Shown piece by piece: positions 52,429 to 61,402 of a stretch of DNA of 64,000 nt (positions within the stretch are counted from its first letter, which is position 1; every line of letters begins with the position of its first letter). The DNA is from Pseudomonadaceae bacterium (GTDB lineage: Bacteria > Pseudomonadota > Gammaproteobacteria > Pseudomonadales > Pseudomonadaceae). The position numbers and the translations under genes were made by a program. Under the pieces are notes generated by a model. The model worked only from the letters and a program-made list of their open reading frames with translations, searched no databases and was not told the origin of the DNA. The DNA is taken from NCBI GenBank assembly GCA_900766265.1, contig CAAFUS010000017.1:124001-188000 (forward strand), read 5' to 3'.

Positions 52429-54396
52429 TCAGGCCATGCCCGGGCCGTCTTCCTCGGGATTGCTGGTGGGCGTCAGCTCGAAATGGTCGGCGCTGTCGAG
52501 CATGCTCGCGGCGACCCTGTCGATGGTGCTGAGCGCAGGGGCCAGCAAGGGGCTGACACTGCCGTCGCGGGCGTGGTGCGGCAGCCTGGCGATGGCGTCC
52601 AGCACGTCCTCGCCCGGCACGGTTTCCTCGTCCAGCAGACGCTGGGCGATTTCGTCGAGCGCAGGCTTCAGGCGCTGCAGCAACGCCAGGCATTCACGTT
52701 CGAGCTGACGCAGCAGGTCGTCCGCAGCGCGGATCGCATCGGCCGAGTCGAACTCAATGTGGGCTTCGCGTACCGCCTGCAGGCTCAGCAGCGACCCGGT
52801 GGGCCCCATGCCCAGCGCACCCACCATGGACAGCGCGATGCGCGACGCTTCCTGCAGGTCTTGCCCCGCGCCCGAAGACACTTCGTGGAAATACAGCTGT
52901 TCGGCGCCGCGGCCGGCCAGCAGCATCTGGATGCGGGCGCGCAGCTCCGACTCCATGTGCAGGCGCTTGTCCTCGACTGGTGTCACAAGGGTGACCCCGA
53001 GCGCCTGCCCGCGCGGCAGGATGGTGACCTTTTCCACGCGGCCCACCTTGAGTTCTGCGGCGACCAGGGCGTGGCCTGCCTCATGCACGGCGATGCGCTT
53101 GCGGTCGCTCGGCGACATCGGCGTGACGCCAGAGGGCTGCTCGCCGATGCGGCAGGTCTCGATGGCATCGACGAAATGCGCCATCTCGACCTGATCGGCC
53201 CCGGCACGGGCGGCCAGCAGGGCAGCATGGTTGGCAATGTAGGCGATGGCTGCAGGTGTCAGGCCGACGGTGTTGCGCGCCAGCTGGGGGAAATCCAGCT
53301 CGCCGCCGATGCGGATCTTGCCGGCATAGAGGCGGAACAGCGCTTCGCGGTCGTCCAGGCTCGGCAGGCCGACGGCGATCGAACGGTCGAAACGGCCTTC
53401 GCGCACCAGCGCCGGGTCCAGGGAGTTGGGGAAGTTGGTGGCGCCGAGCACCAGCACGCCGCTGGCCGCGTCGAAGCCGTCCATCTCGGCGAGGAACTGG
53501 TTGATGATGCGGTTGCTTTCCGCGTCGCTCGAGCGGGTCTGCTCCGAGCGTTTGCCGATGCCGTCGATCTCGTCGATGAAGATGATGCATGGCGCCTGTT
53601 TGCGGGCGGTGCGGAACAGCGACTTGACCTTCTGGATGCCGACGCCGAAGTACATCGAGGAGAAGTCGCTGCCGGTGACCTGGATGAAGGCCGCGTCGGA
53701 TTCGGTCGCCAGTGCCTTGGCCAGCTGGGTCTTGCCGGTGCCGGGCTCGCCGGTCAGCAGCACGCCCTTGGGCGGACGGGCGCCAAGGGCCGCATAGGCC
53801 TGCGGATCGCGCAGATAGGCCGTGACGTCATGCAGCGCCTGCTTGGCCTCGGCCGCACCGATCACATCGGCAAAGCGAATCCCGGTGCCCTTGCGGCTGA
53901 CCCGGTAGGGCTTGAGCTTGAGCGCGCCGACGATGATCGCGACCACCAGCAGCAAGGCCACCGGCCACCAGGGCAGTACGCGCTTGTACCAGGGAGACTC
54001 GCCGTCGGTTTCGAACAGGGTCACCGGGAACAGCTGGCCTTCGGTGCTGCGGTACTGGTCCAGCAGCAGGTCGGCGACGCGCCCCGACTGATCCGGCACC
54101 CAGTATTGGCTGCCGGCCGTGGTGGTGATGTACAGCGCATCCTTGCCCACGGCCGCGGTGGCGATGGCCTGGTTGCGCAGGTCGGCCATCAGCGTGGAAA
54201 GGTCTTCACGATTGGCCTGCCAGGGCGCGGTGGATTCCTGCAGCTGGGCCAGCATCGCGGCGGCCGAGCCGACCTTGGGCGGATTGGCCGGCGGCGCGGG
54301 GGAAAACTGCCAGAAGGCCGCTGCGGTGGCGAGCAGGACGACCAAAGCATAGGCGCCCAGCGCGCGGCGGCCTTGCAGTAAGCGAGGTATTTTCAT
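52429..54396 (-). CDS. FtsH-like membrane AAA+ zinc metalloprotease (divergent paralogue)
   Basis: A 655-residue protein with FtsH architecture: membrane helix at 13-30, a periplasmic part, second helix at 143-160 (WWPVALLLVVAIIVGAL), AAA+ module with Walker A GEPGTGKT (216-223), Walker B IIFIDEID (271-278) and arginine fingers in VREGRFDR (331-338), then peptidase M41 with HEAGH (438-442) and third ligand Asp513 in GAGQDLQEA. All catalytic residues are kept. It differs from housekeeping FtsH: pore loop MYFG instead of MFVG, GEPGTGKT instead of GPPGTGKT, and a shorter linker after Walker B. I infer an accessory quality-control protease; its substrates are unknown. Confidence 0.88.
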   Translation of the reverse strand: MKIPRLLQGRRALGAYALVVLLATAAAFWQFSPAPPANPPKVGSAAAMLAQLQESTAPWQANREDLSTLMADLRNQAIATAAVGKDALYITTTAGSQYWVPDQSGRVADLLLDQYRSTEGQLFPVTLFETDGESPWYKRVLPWWPVALLLVVAIIVGALKLKPYRVSRKGTGIRFADVIGAAEAKQALHDVTAYLRDPQAYAALGARPPKGVLLTGEPGTGKTQLAKALATESDAAFIQVTGSDFSSMYFGVGIQKVKSLFRTARKQAPCIIFIDEIDGIGKRSEQTRSSDAESNRIINQFLAEMDGFDAASGVLVLGATNFPNSLDPALVREGRFDRSIAVGLPSLDDREALFRLYAGKIRIGGELDFPQLARNTVGLTPAAIAYIANHAALLAARAGADQVEMAHFVDAIETCRIGEQPSGVTPMSPSDRKRIAVHEAGHALVAAELKVGRVEKVTILPRGQALGVTLVTPVEDKRLHMESELRARIQMLLAGRGAEQLYFHEVSSGAGQDLQEASRIALSMVGALGMGPTGSLLSLQAVREAHIEFDSADAIRAADDLLRQLERECLALLQRLKPALDEIAQRLLDEETVPGEDVLDAIARLPHHARDGSVSPLLAPALSTIDRVAASMLDSADHFELTPTSNPEEDGPGMA

Positions 54397-54699
54397 TTCA
54401 CATCCAGGCGGGCAAACCCGACACGACTACGGACAACCGTCCCGGCGGAGGGACGGACGAGGGTATTCTTGCGGGCCTCTGCCCGCTGCGCCCGTCGGGC
54501 GCCTGTACGGTCTGTGCACTGCCGGCTTATCGGCGGGGATCCCTGTGCGAGGAGACCGTCGGTCGGATGGGGCGTCCGACCTGGCCCGCAGAATACGGGA
54601 AGCGCCGCCGCCTGGAGGATGAGGCGACGAACGGAAGGGCATTTTGCGACGGGTGACAGGTCGCGGGAGTGGCCCGCCGTTGCGACGGGCCGGTCGGGG
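54397..54699. other. Intergenic region between the cytochrome gene and the FtsH-like gene
   Basis: A 303-bp GC-rich gap with no convincing gene. It holds the upstream region of the FtsH-like gene and, at 54671-54691, a hairpin after the cytochrome gene. Confidence 0.45.
54671..54691 (-). terminator. Possible terminator after the triheme cytochrome gene
   Basis: GGCCCGTCGCAACGGCGGGCC on the minus strand forms an 8-10 bp stem with one mismatch, 9 nt past the stop. No clear T-run follows. Confidence 0.4.
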
Positions 54700-55935
54700 C
54701 TAGTGTTCTTCGCGCCGCTCGCGGATTTGCTGCTCGTTCAGCGTAGCGTCCAGGCCACCGAAGTGATTCAGCACGAAATTGCTGATGGCCGCCACCTCGG
54801 GGTCGGTGAAGTGACGGTCGAAGGCGGGCATCGCATGATCACCGTCCGGCCCGTGCAGCACGTCGCCCTGCAGGATGATCTGCACCAGGTTCAGGCCCTC
54901 GGGGTCGTGAATCGTGCGCAGCCCGCGCAGCGAGGCGTAGGGCGATTGGCGGCCGCTGCCGTCCCACAGGTGGCAACTGACGCAGGCGTCGGCGAACAGC
55001 TTCTGACCCAGGGGTTGCGGCGTCTGCGTGGGCGCCTCGGCGGCCAGTTCGCGTGGTGGTGGCCGCTTCACCTTGGCCTCCTGCGCCGGCACCGACCTGA
55101 GGTACACCGCCATGGCGCGAATGTCCTCGGAGGTCAGGTGGCGCAGGCTGTGATTCACCACTTCGGCCATCGGCCCGCCCGCCACGCTGTAGCCTTCGGC
55201 CAGACCGGTCGCCAGGTAGCGCTCCAGCGCGTCGTCCGGCCAGCCGCCGATGCCGCTCTGCTCGTCGCCGGTGATGTTCCAGGCGTTCCAGCCCTGGATG
55301 GTGCTGCCGGCCAGGTTCTTCGAGCTGCGCGCCTGGAACAGGTTGCGCGGCGTGTGGCATTCGCCGCAGTGCCCCGGCCCTTCGACCAGGTAGGCGCCGC
55401 GGTTCCATTCCGGCGATTGCTCCGGGTCTGGCTCGAAGCGCTCATCGTCGAGGAAGAAGAAGTTCCACAGCGCCATTCCCCAGCGCTGGTTGAACGGGAA
55501 GCCGATGTCGTTCTCCCGATTGGGCTGGTTGACCGGCTCGAGACTGAACAGGTACGCCTTGATCGCCAGGATGTCCTCGCGGGGCATCAGCGTGTAGGAG
55601 GTGTAGGGAAACGCCGGGTAATAGTGTTTACCGTCCTTGCCGACCCCCTTCTGCATCGCCCGGACGAAGTCGTCGTCGCTCCAGTCGCCGATGCCGGTTT
55701 CCTTGTCCGGCGTGATGTTGGTCGAGTAGAGGGTGCCGAACGGCATCTTGATCGGCAGCCCGCCGGCGTAGGGCTTGCCGCCTTCGGTCACGTGGCAGGC
55801 GATGCAGTCGGCAGCCCTGGCCAGGTATTCGCCGCGGCGGATCAGCTCGGTATCGGCCGGCTGCGCCAGGGCGCTCCCACCGAACAGGGCAAGCGCGCTG
55901 CAGGTGAGTGCGCGGTAGAACGCGTGGATCCTCAT
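54700..55935 (-). CDS. Triheme c-type cytochrome (aldehyde/alcohol dehydrogenase cytochrome subunit)
   Basis: A 411-residue periplasmic protein with signal peptide (FYRALTCSALALFGGSALAQP) and three CxxCH haem sites: CIACH at about 44, CGECH at about 188 and CVSCH at about 316. Distal Met ligands are in segments such as LPIKMPFGTLYSTNITPD and MPAFDRHFTD. This is the cytochrome family that takes electrons from membrane alcohol, gluconate and molybdo-aldehyde dehydrogenases. Its ATG overlaps the stop of the molybdopterin subunit gene (55932-55935), so it should accept electrons from that enzyme and pass them to the respiratory chain. Confidence 0.92.
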   Translation of the reverse strand: MRIHAFYRALTCSALALFGGSALAQPADTELIRRGEYLARAADCIACHVTEGGKPYAGGLPIKMPFGTLYSTNITPDKETGIGDWSDDDFVRAMQKGVGKDGKHYYPAFPYTSYTLMPREDILAIKAYLFSLEPVNQPNRENDIGFPFNQRWGMALWNFFFLDDERFEPDPEQSPEWNRGAYLVEGPGHCGECHTPRNLFQARSSKNLAGSTIQGWNAWNITGDEQSGIGGWPDDALERYLATGLAEGYSVAGGPMAEVVNHSLRHLTSEDIRAMAVYLRSVPAQEAKVKRPPPRELAAEAPTQTPQPLGQKLFADACVSCHLWDGSGRQSPYASLRGLRTIHDPEGLNLVQIILQGDVLHGPDGDHAMPAFDRHFTDPEVAAISNFVLNHFGGLDATLNEQQIRERREEH

Positions 55936-58136
55936 GCGGGACGTCCTCCAAGCACGTGATAACCGGCGCGGGCCAGCGGCAGGCGGCGGATGCGCTCGCC
56001 GCTGGCGCTGTGCAAGGCGTTGACCAGGGCCGGAGCGATCATCGCGGTACCGGCCTCGCCCACGCCGCCGGGCGCTTCGGTGCTATCGATGATGTAGGTC
56101 TCCACCGGTGGCGCATCGCTGATGCGTAACTGGCGGTAATCGTGGAAGTTGCTCTGCTCGACACGACCGTCGCGTACGGTGATCTCGTTGAACAGCGCCG
56201 CCGACAGGCCGAACAGCGTGCCGCCCTCGATCTGTGACTTCACCGACACCGGGTTCATCACCAGGCCGCAGTCGATCGCCACCACCAGACGCTTGATGCG
56301 GATCCCCTTGCCTTCGGTGACCTCCAGCTCGACCACCGTGGCCAGGTAGCTGCCGAACACCTCCTGCACCGCCACGCCGCGGCCATGCCCGGTGGGCAGC
56401 GCCTCGCCCCAGCCGGATTTCTCCGCCGCCAGGCGCAGCACCGCCTGGGCGCGCGGCTGCTGGCCGAGCAGCTGCAGGCGGTAATCGACCGGATCGCGCT
56501 CGACGCTGCGGGCCACTTCGTCGATGAAGCTTTCCAGCATGTAGGTGCTACGCAGCGGGCCCACCCCGCGCCACCAGGACTGATGAATCGCCTTGGGCGG
56601 CACCGGGATGTAATTGACCCGCAGATGCTCCAGCGCGTAGATCGGATGCTGCGCGACCTCGACCGCATCGCCGTCGAGCCCGTTCTCCGGCACCGCTTCG
56701 GGCGCGAAGCGCGCCAGCACCGAGGCGCCGGCGATGCTGTGGCGCCAGCCGAGCAGACGGCCGTCGCCGTCCAGCGCAGCGGCGAATCGGTCGATGTAGT
56801 GCGGCCGGTACATGTCGTGGGCGGTATCTTCCTCGCGGGTCCAGGTCAGCTTGACCGGGTAGTCGACCTGCTTGGCGATGGCCACTGCCTGGGCGATGAA
56901 ATCCACCTCCAGGCGGCGGCCGAAGGCGCCACCAATGAGCTGGTTGTTGACGATGACCTGCTCCGGCGGCCGTCCGGCCTCTTCGGCCGCCGCCGTCTGG
57001 GCGCGGACGGGAACCTGTGTGCCGACCCAGAGCTCCACCGCGTCGGGGCGCACCTGTGCCACGCAGCCCATGGGTTCGAGCGCGGCGTGGGCGAGGAAGG
57101 GCATCTCGTATTCGGCCTCGACGGTCCTGGCGGCGTTGTCCAGGGCGTTCTGGATGTCACCAACCTCGTTGGCCAGCGCGCCGGGCTGGTCCAGCGCGTC
57201 GCGGATCGCCCGCTCCATCTGCTCGGAATCGAGTCCGGCGTGTTCGCCAAAGTCCCATTCGATCTGCAGCGCACGCACGCCGGAGAACGCCGCCCAGGTG
57301 TGCTCGCCGATCACGGCCACGGCATTGCCCAGACGTACCACCTCGACCACTCCCGGAATCCTGCGTGCGGCGCTGTCGTCGACGTTCGCCACGCTGCCGC
57401 CGACCACTGGGCACGCACGGATCGAGGCGTACTTCATGCCCGGCACGGCCAGGTCGATCGTGAACCGCGCGCGGCCGTCCACCTTCGACGGCGTGTCCAG
57501 CCGGCGCAGCGGCTTGCCGATCACCTTGAATTCGCTGGCCGGCTTGAGCGGGATGTCTTCGGGGATCGGCAGCTGCGAGGCGGCTTCGACCAGCTCGCCG
57601 TACCCCAGGCTCTGGCCGTCCGGGCCGTGCACCCGGCCATTCTCGGCGCGCAGGCCGTCGGCCGGCACCTGCCAGCGCTGCGCCGCGGCCTGGATTAGCA
57701 TCAGCCGGGCCGCGGCGCCCGCACGGCGCAGCGGCTCCCAGTTGGCGCGGATCGAGGTCGAGCCGCCGGTCGCCTGGAAGTTGAGCAGGCTGTCGTTGTA
57801 GATCGCTTCGTTCGGCGGCGCTTCCTTTAGCGTGATGCCCTCGAGCGGAACCTCCAGCTCCTCGGCAATCATCATCGCAAGCCCGCTCTGGGCGCCCTGG
57901 CCCATTTCGATCTTCGGCACGGTAAAGGTCACCTTGCCGTCACGGTCGATGCTGATGAACGCGTCCAGGGCGGTCGCGGTCGGCAGCGTGCCGTCCTCCG
58001 GCCCCTCGGGGAGCACCTGTTCGGCGAAGCTGCGGCCGGCGAAGGGCAGTGAAAACCCGATGACCAGTGCGCCGAAGCCGAGGCCCGCGACCTTGAGCAG
58101 TTGCCGGCGCGAGGGAGAAAAGGGTTGCTCGTTCAT
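55932..58136 (-). CDS. Molybdopterin-binding subunit of a xanthine-oxidase-family dehydrogenase (IorB-like)
   Basis: A 734-residue exported subunit. Twin-arginine signal SRRQLLKVAGLGFGALVIGFSLPFAG near residue 10, so it is folded with cofactor before export. Molybdenum-cofactor segments: KIEMGQGAQSGLAMMIAEEL, GGAFGRRLEVDFIAQAVAIA, WWRGVGPLRSTYMLESFIDEVA and the catalytic Glu loop GGVGEAGTAMIAPALVNAL. It matches isoquinoline 1-oxidoreductase beta / membrane aldehyde dehydrogenase large subunits. Start MNEQPFSPSRRQ was chosen for the Tat signal. The substrate, an aldehyde or N-heterocycle, is not determined. Confidence 0.92.
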   Translation of the reverse strand: MNEQPFSPSRRQLLKVAGLGFGALVIGFSLPFAGRSFAEQVLPEGPEDGTLPTATALDAFISIDRDGKVTFTVPKIEMGQGAQSGLAMMIAEELEVPLEGITLKEAPPNEAIYNDSLLNFQATGGSTSIRANWEPLRRAGAAARLMLIQAAAQRWQVPADGLRAENGRVHGPDGQSLGYGELVEAASQLPIPEDIPLKPASEFKVIGKPLRRLDTPSKVDGRARFTIDLAVPGMKYASIRACPVVGGSVANVDDSAARRIPGVVEVVRLGNAVAVIGEHTWAAFSGVRALQIEWDFGEHAGLDSEQMERAIRDALDQPGALANEVGDIQNALDNAARTVEAEYEMPFLAHAALEPMGCVAQVRPDAVELWVGTQVPVRAQTAAAEEAGRPPEQVIVNNQLIGGAFGRRLEVDFIAQAVAIAKQVDYPVKLTWTREEDTAHDMYRPHYIDRFAAALDGDGRLLGWRHSIAGASVLARFAPEAVPENGLDGDAVEVAQHPIYALEHLRVNYIPVPPKAIHQSWWRGVGPLRSTYMLESFIDEVARSVERDPVDYRLQLLGQQPRAQAVLRLAAEKSGWGEALPTGHGRGVAVQEVFGSYLATVVELEVTEGKGIRIKRLVVAIDCGLVMNPVSVKSQIEGGTLFGLSAALFNEITVRDGRVEQSNFHDYRQLRISDAPPVETYIIDSTEAPGGVGEAGTAMIAPALVNALHSASGERIRRLPLARAGYHVLGGRPA

Positions 58137-58146
58137 GCGCGCCTCC

Positions 58147-58599
58147 TCATGCCTGGCCGACGCGCTTGATGGCGCTGCGGATGCGGGTGTAGGTGCAGCA
58201 GCGGCAAAGGTTGCCGGCCATGCTCTGGTCGATGGCGGCGTCGTCCGGTGCCGGGTTCCGGGCCAGCAGGGCCGTGGCGGCCATGATCTGGCCGGACTGG
58301 CAGTAGCCGCACTGCACGACTTCATCGTCGAGCCAGGCGGCCTGCACTTCGCGGCCCAGGTCGGTTTCGCCGATGGCCTCGATGGTCACCACCTGCTTGC
58401 CGGCCGCGCTGCTGGCCGGCAGCACGCAGGCCCGCACCGCCTGGCCGTCCAGGTGCACGGTGCAGGCGCCGCACTGGGCGATGCCGCAGCCGTATTTGGT
58501 GCCGGTCAGACCGAGCACGTCGCGCAGCACCCAGAGCAGGGGCATGTCGTCGGGGACATCGACCTGCAGGTCGTTGCCATTGATTGAAAGCGTCAGCAT
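58147..58599 (-). CDS. [2Fe-2S] subunit of the molybdo-dehydrogenase (IorA-like)
   Basis: A 150-residue protein. The plant-type ferredoxin cluster cysteines are in KYGCGIAQCGACTVHLDG, the second cluster in QCGYCQSGQIM and NLCRCCTYTRI (an extra Cys where CRCGTY is usual). It passes electrons from the molybdenum centre to the triheme cytochrome. It has no signal, so it is expected to be co-exported with the Tat-tagged large subunit 10 nt downstream. Start MLTLSINGND follows GAGG; an upstream ATG would add four residues. Confidence 0.93.
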   Translation of the reverse strand: MLTLSINGNDLQVDVPDDMPLLWVLRDVLGLTGTKYGCGIAQCGACTVHLDGQAVRACVLPASSAAGKQVVTIEAIGETDLGREVQAAWLDDEVVQCGYCQSGQIMAATALLARNPAPDDAAIDQSMAGNLCRCCTYTRIRSAIKRVGQA

Positions 58600-58747
58600 G
58601 GGGGACCTCATTTCAGGCTCAAAGCGGTGCGCGTGTTTTTTTCTGGTCGGGCGCGCTCCCTATCCAGACAACAGAACACGGCAAAGTTAGCGAATGTTTC
58701 TGTTTTTGTCTGGACTGGGCTTGGAGGTAAAGGGCGCCGGGCTGGCG

Positions 58748-60826
58748 CTAGGCGGGCTCGCGCAGGTAGGCCTGCACGTCGACCTGGTCGAGCTGCTCGG
58801 GCTTGAGCCGGCGTTCCCCGTATTGCAGGTGCAGGCCAGAGGTGAGGAAGAGCGCGAAGAGGTCGGCATCGATATGGCCTCGGTCGCGCAGGCTGGCGAG
58901 GATGTCGATGGACTCGCTGAGGGTCTTGGCCTTCTTGTAAGGCCGGTCTGAGGCAGTGAGCGCTTCGAAGATGTCGGCGATGGCCATGATGCGCGCCGGG
59001 ATCGACAGGCTGTCCTTGTCGAGCTGGCGCGGGTAACCGGTGCCCAGCAGGGTTTCGTGATGGGTACCGGCGTATTCCGGCACGCGCCGAAGGTTCTTCG
59101 GGAAGGGCATGCTCTCGAGCATCACGATGGTCTGGTTGATGTGGTCGTTGACCTTGTAACGCTCTTCGGCGGTCAGGGTGCCGCGGCTGATGCTGAGGTT
59201 GTAGATCTCCCCGTAGTTGAAGCGGTACTCGGGAACCGTGACCTTGAAACCGTACTTGGGGTCCAGCGCCCGATCCTCGCCACGGGGGATGAGGTGTTCG
59301 GCCTTGTCGGCCAGCAGCTGCTCGACGGCCGGCAGCGGTGCGGCGGGAATGGCCTCGAGGCGGGTGCTTTCCTCGTGGGACAGCCCCAGGCGGTCGTCGA
59401 AATGCCGAACCCAGGTCTGCGCGGCGATGCGTTTCAGGCGTTCGATGCGCTCCGGAGCCATCAGCTCGCCGCCGATGTTGCAGGTGGCGACGAAGGCGAA
59501 GTCATCCTGCAGGGTGGCCAGCCGCTCGCGGTAGGTCGCCTCCACTTCCTCGGCCGGCACGCCGTTGGCCAGCGCCTGGAGGCGGGCGATGGTCGCGTCG
59601 CGCAGCAGCACCTCGAAGCGCATCCGCACCTCGTGGATACGGTTGTAGACGATCTCGAGCTTGGTCGCCTTGTCGACGATGTGTTCGGGCGTGGTGATCT
59701 TGCCGCAGTCGTGCAGCCAGGCGCCAATGCGGAACTCGCGCCATTCATCCTCGCTCTGGAAGGCGAACGAGGCCAGCGGCCCTTCGGTGACGGCGCAGGC
59801 CTGCTCGGCGAGCATCAGCGCAAGCTCTGGGACACGGGCGCAGTGGCCTCCGGTGTAGGCGCTCTTGGCGTCGATGGCGCCGGCGAGCATTTCGATCATC
59901 GCGTCGATCAACGCCTTCTGCGAGTCGATCAGGTTGTGGTTGTCCAGCGCCACCGCCGCCTGGGAGGCGAGCGCCTCGATGAAGTTGAGGCTCTGTCGAG
60001 AGAAGCCGATCACCTCGCCGGTTTGCGGGTCGAGGGCGTTCATGAACTGCAGCACGCCGAGCACTTCACCGCTGTGCGCGGTCAGCGGGACGCACAGCAT
60101 GGACACGGTCCGGTAGCCGGACTCGCTGTCGAAGCGGCGCGTGCCGGAGAGGTCGAAGCGGGTCTGCGCGTAGACGTCGTCGATGGCGACCGTTTCGTTG
60201 CGCAAGGCCACGTAGGTCGAGACGTGCCGTTCGTTGGGCTCGCCGGTCTGCGGGTCGTGCAGGGGAATCTCGAAGTCCGGCAGCGGATCGGCCTTCGAGC
60301 GCAGGGTGAAGCGCAGGCTGTCGTGATCGGTCATGAGGTAGAGGGTGGCGGCGTCTGCATGGCAGATGCGCTTGCCTTCCATCAGGATGTGGCGCAGCAG
60401 CCGGTGCTTGTCCCGTTCAGAGGACAGCAGCAGCCCGTTCTCCACCAGGCTGGCCAGCTTGCGCTGGGCCTCGCCCAGCGTCTGGGTCTGCGTCTTGAGC
60501 GAGCGCTTCATCTCACGATGCTGGTGGTGCAGGTCTTCGAGTTCGCGGAACAGCGCCCGCGGCCTGTGCGTGGCGCTGAAATCGAGGTTGCGGATGCGCT
60601 GGGCATCCTCGGTCAGGGCCGCGATCGAGCGGCGGATGCTTTCGAAGCCGGCAATCGCAAGCGGCAGGGTCATTAGCATCAGCACCAGACCCCCGAGCAG
60701 TACGGCGCGGGTTTCGAGCACCCCGAAGCCGATCAGGACGAGCATCAGGGTCGGCTGCAGGATGTAGAACAGGCAAAGCGCGAGGGACCAGGCATCGTAT
60801 CGGAGCAAGGGGTGTTTTGATGTCAT
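58748..60826 (-). CDS. Membrane-anchored GAF/HD-GYP-domain protein, probable c-di-GMP phosphodiesterase
   Basis: 692 residues: two membrane helices (about 13-60), a HAMP-like helical linker, a GAF domain (about 125-300) and a split HD-GYP domain. The HD part has H372-D373 and Lys376 in GAWLHDCGKITTPEHIVDKATKLE, and the GYP part has HHE (589-591) and GTGYP (595-599), followed by RIMAIADIFEALTASDRPYKKAKT. About 170 residues (385-555) separate the two, far more than in a simple HD-GYP. Start MTSKHPLLRYD follows AGGAT. Key residues for c-di-GMP hydrolysis are present. It is divergent from the FecR-OmpA genes. Confidence 0.88.
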   Translation of the reverse strand: MTSKHPLLRYDAWSLALCLFYILQPTLMLVLIGFGVLETRAVLLGGLVLMLMTLPLAIAGFESIRRSIAALTEDAQRIRNLDFSATHRPRALFRELEDLHHQHREMKRSLKTQTQTLGEAQRKLASLVENGLLLSSERDKHRLLRHILMEGKRICHADAATLYLMTDHDSLRFTLRSKADPLPDFEIPLHDPQTGEPNERHVSTYVALRNETVAIDDVYAQTRFDLSGTRRFDSESGYRTVSMLCVPLTAHSGEVLGVLQFMNALDPQTGEVIGFSRQSLNFIEALASQAAVALDNHNLIDSQKALIDAMIEMLAGAIDAKSAYTGGHCARVPELALMLAEQACAVTEGPLASFAFQSEDEWREFRIGAWLHDCGKITTPEHIVDKATKLEIVYNRIHEVRMRFEVLLRDATIARLQALANGVPAEEVEATYRERLATLQDDFAFVATCNIGGELMAPERIERLKRIAAQTWVRHFDDRLGLSHEESTRLEAIPAAPLPAVEQLLADKAEHLIPRGEDRALDPKYGFKVTVPEYRFNYGEIYNLSISRGTLTAEERYKVNDHINQTIVMLESMPFPKNLRRVPEYAGTHHETLLGTGYPRQLDKDSLSIPARIMAIADIFEALTASDRPYKKAKTLSESIDILASLRDRGHIDADLFALFLTSGLHLQYGERRLKPEQLDQVDVQAYLREPA

Positions 60827-60940
60827 ACTGCATCCTGCATCAGCATTCCTGGACCGACTCTTCACGCGAGGCCTCGAGGACTTGGGTTTAAGGCCGCGAA
60901 GTGGTTTGATGGCCAATCGCCTTTATGGACGGAGATTACT

Positions 60941-61399
60941 ATGTTTCGGTTCAAAAATATTTTGCTCAGCGCGTTCGTGACCCTTCTGGCGACCGCCGGT
61001 TGCGCCAGTGCAGACGAGCCGGGGGAGCCCATCGGCTATGTCATGAAGGTCGAAGGGGAGGCCACCGTAGTGACGCGGGGCCAGGCATTGCCGGCCAGTG
61101 TAGGACAAGCCGTCATGCTTGGGGCGGAGCTGCGCACTGGGGCCGATGGCGCCCTCGGCGTCACCCTGACCGACAACACGGTGATGTCCTTCGGGCCGAA
61201 CACGCTGCTGACGGTCGATGAGTACCTGTTCACCCCCGCCCAGGAGCAGCTGCGCCTCAGCGCCCGAATCAGCCGTGGGACGATGAACTTCATTTCCGGC
61301 GTCATCGCCAAGCTCAAGCCCGAGGCGGTGGGAATCAATACGCCTACCGGTACCATCGGTGTGCGCGGCACCCATTTCCTGGTGAAAGTAGATAACTGA
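60941..61399 (+). CDS. FecR-domain periplasmic protein
   Basis: 152 residues with signal peptide (FKNILLSAFVTLLATAGCASA, cut probably after ASA) and a FecR domain (PF04773): GYVMKVEGEATVVTRGQALPASVGQAVMLGAELRTGADGALGVTLTDNTVMSFGPNT, ending in NTPTGTIGVRGTHFLVKVD. Unlike the sigma-factor regulator FecR, it has no membrane helix or N-terminal anti-sigma part. It is followed after 3 nt by an OmpA-like lipoprotein gene, and then by a convergent CHASE2 cyclase gene. GGAG lies 6 nt upstream of the ATG. Role inferred as an envelope ligand or sensor. Confidence 0.88.
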   Translation: MFRFKNILLSAFVTLLATAGCASADEPGEPIGYVMKVEGEATVVTRGQALPASVGQAVMLGAELRTGADGALGVTLTDNTVMSFGPNTLLTVDEYLFTPAQEQLRLSARISRGTMNFISGVIAKLKPEAVGINTPTGTIGVRGTHFLVKVDN

Positions 61400-61402
61400 T
61401 CG

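Noticed and set aside
52414..54381. 655-codon plus-strand frame opposite the FtsH-like gene
   Set aside because: Composition is a mirror of the protease codons; the minus strand carries all AAA and M41 motifs.
60941..61399. FecR-type anti-sigma regulator of a TonB system
   Set aside because: The protein has only the FecR domain after a signal peptide, no inner-membrane helix or cytoplasmic part, and no sigma factor or TonB receptor is near.
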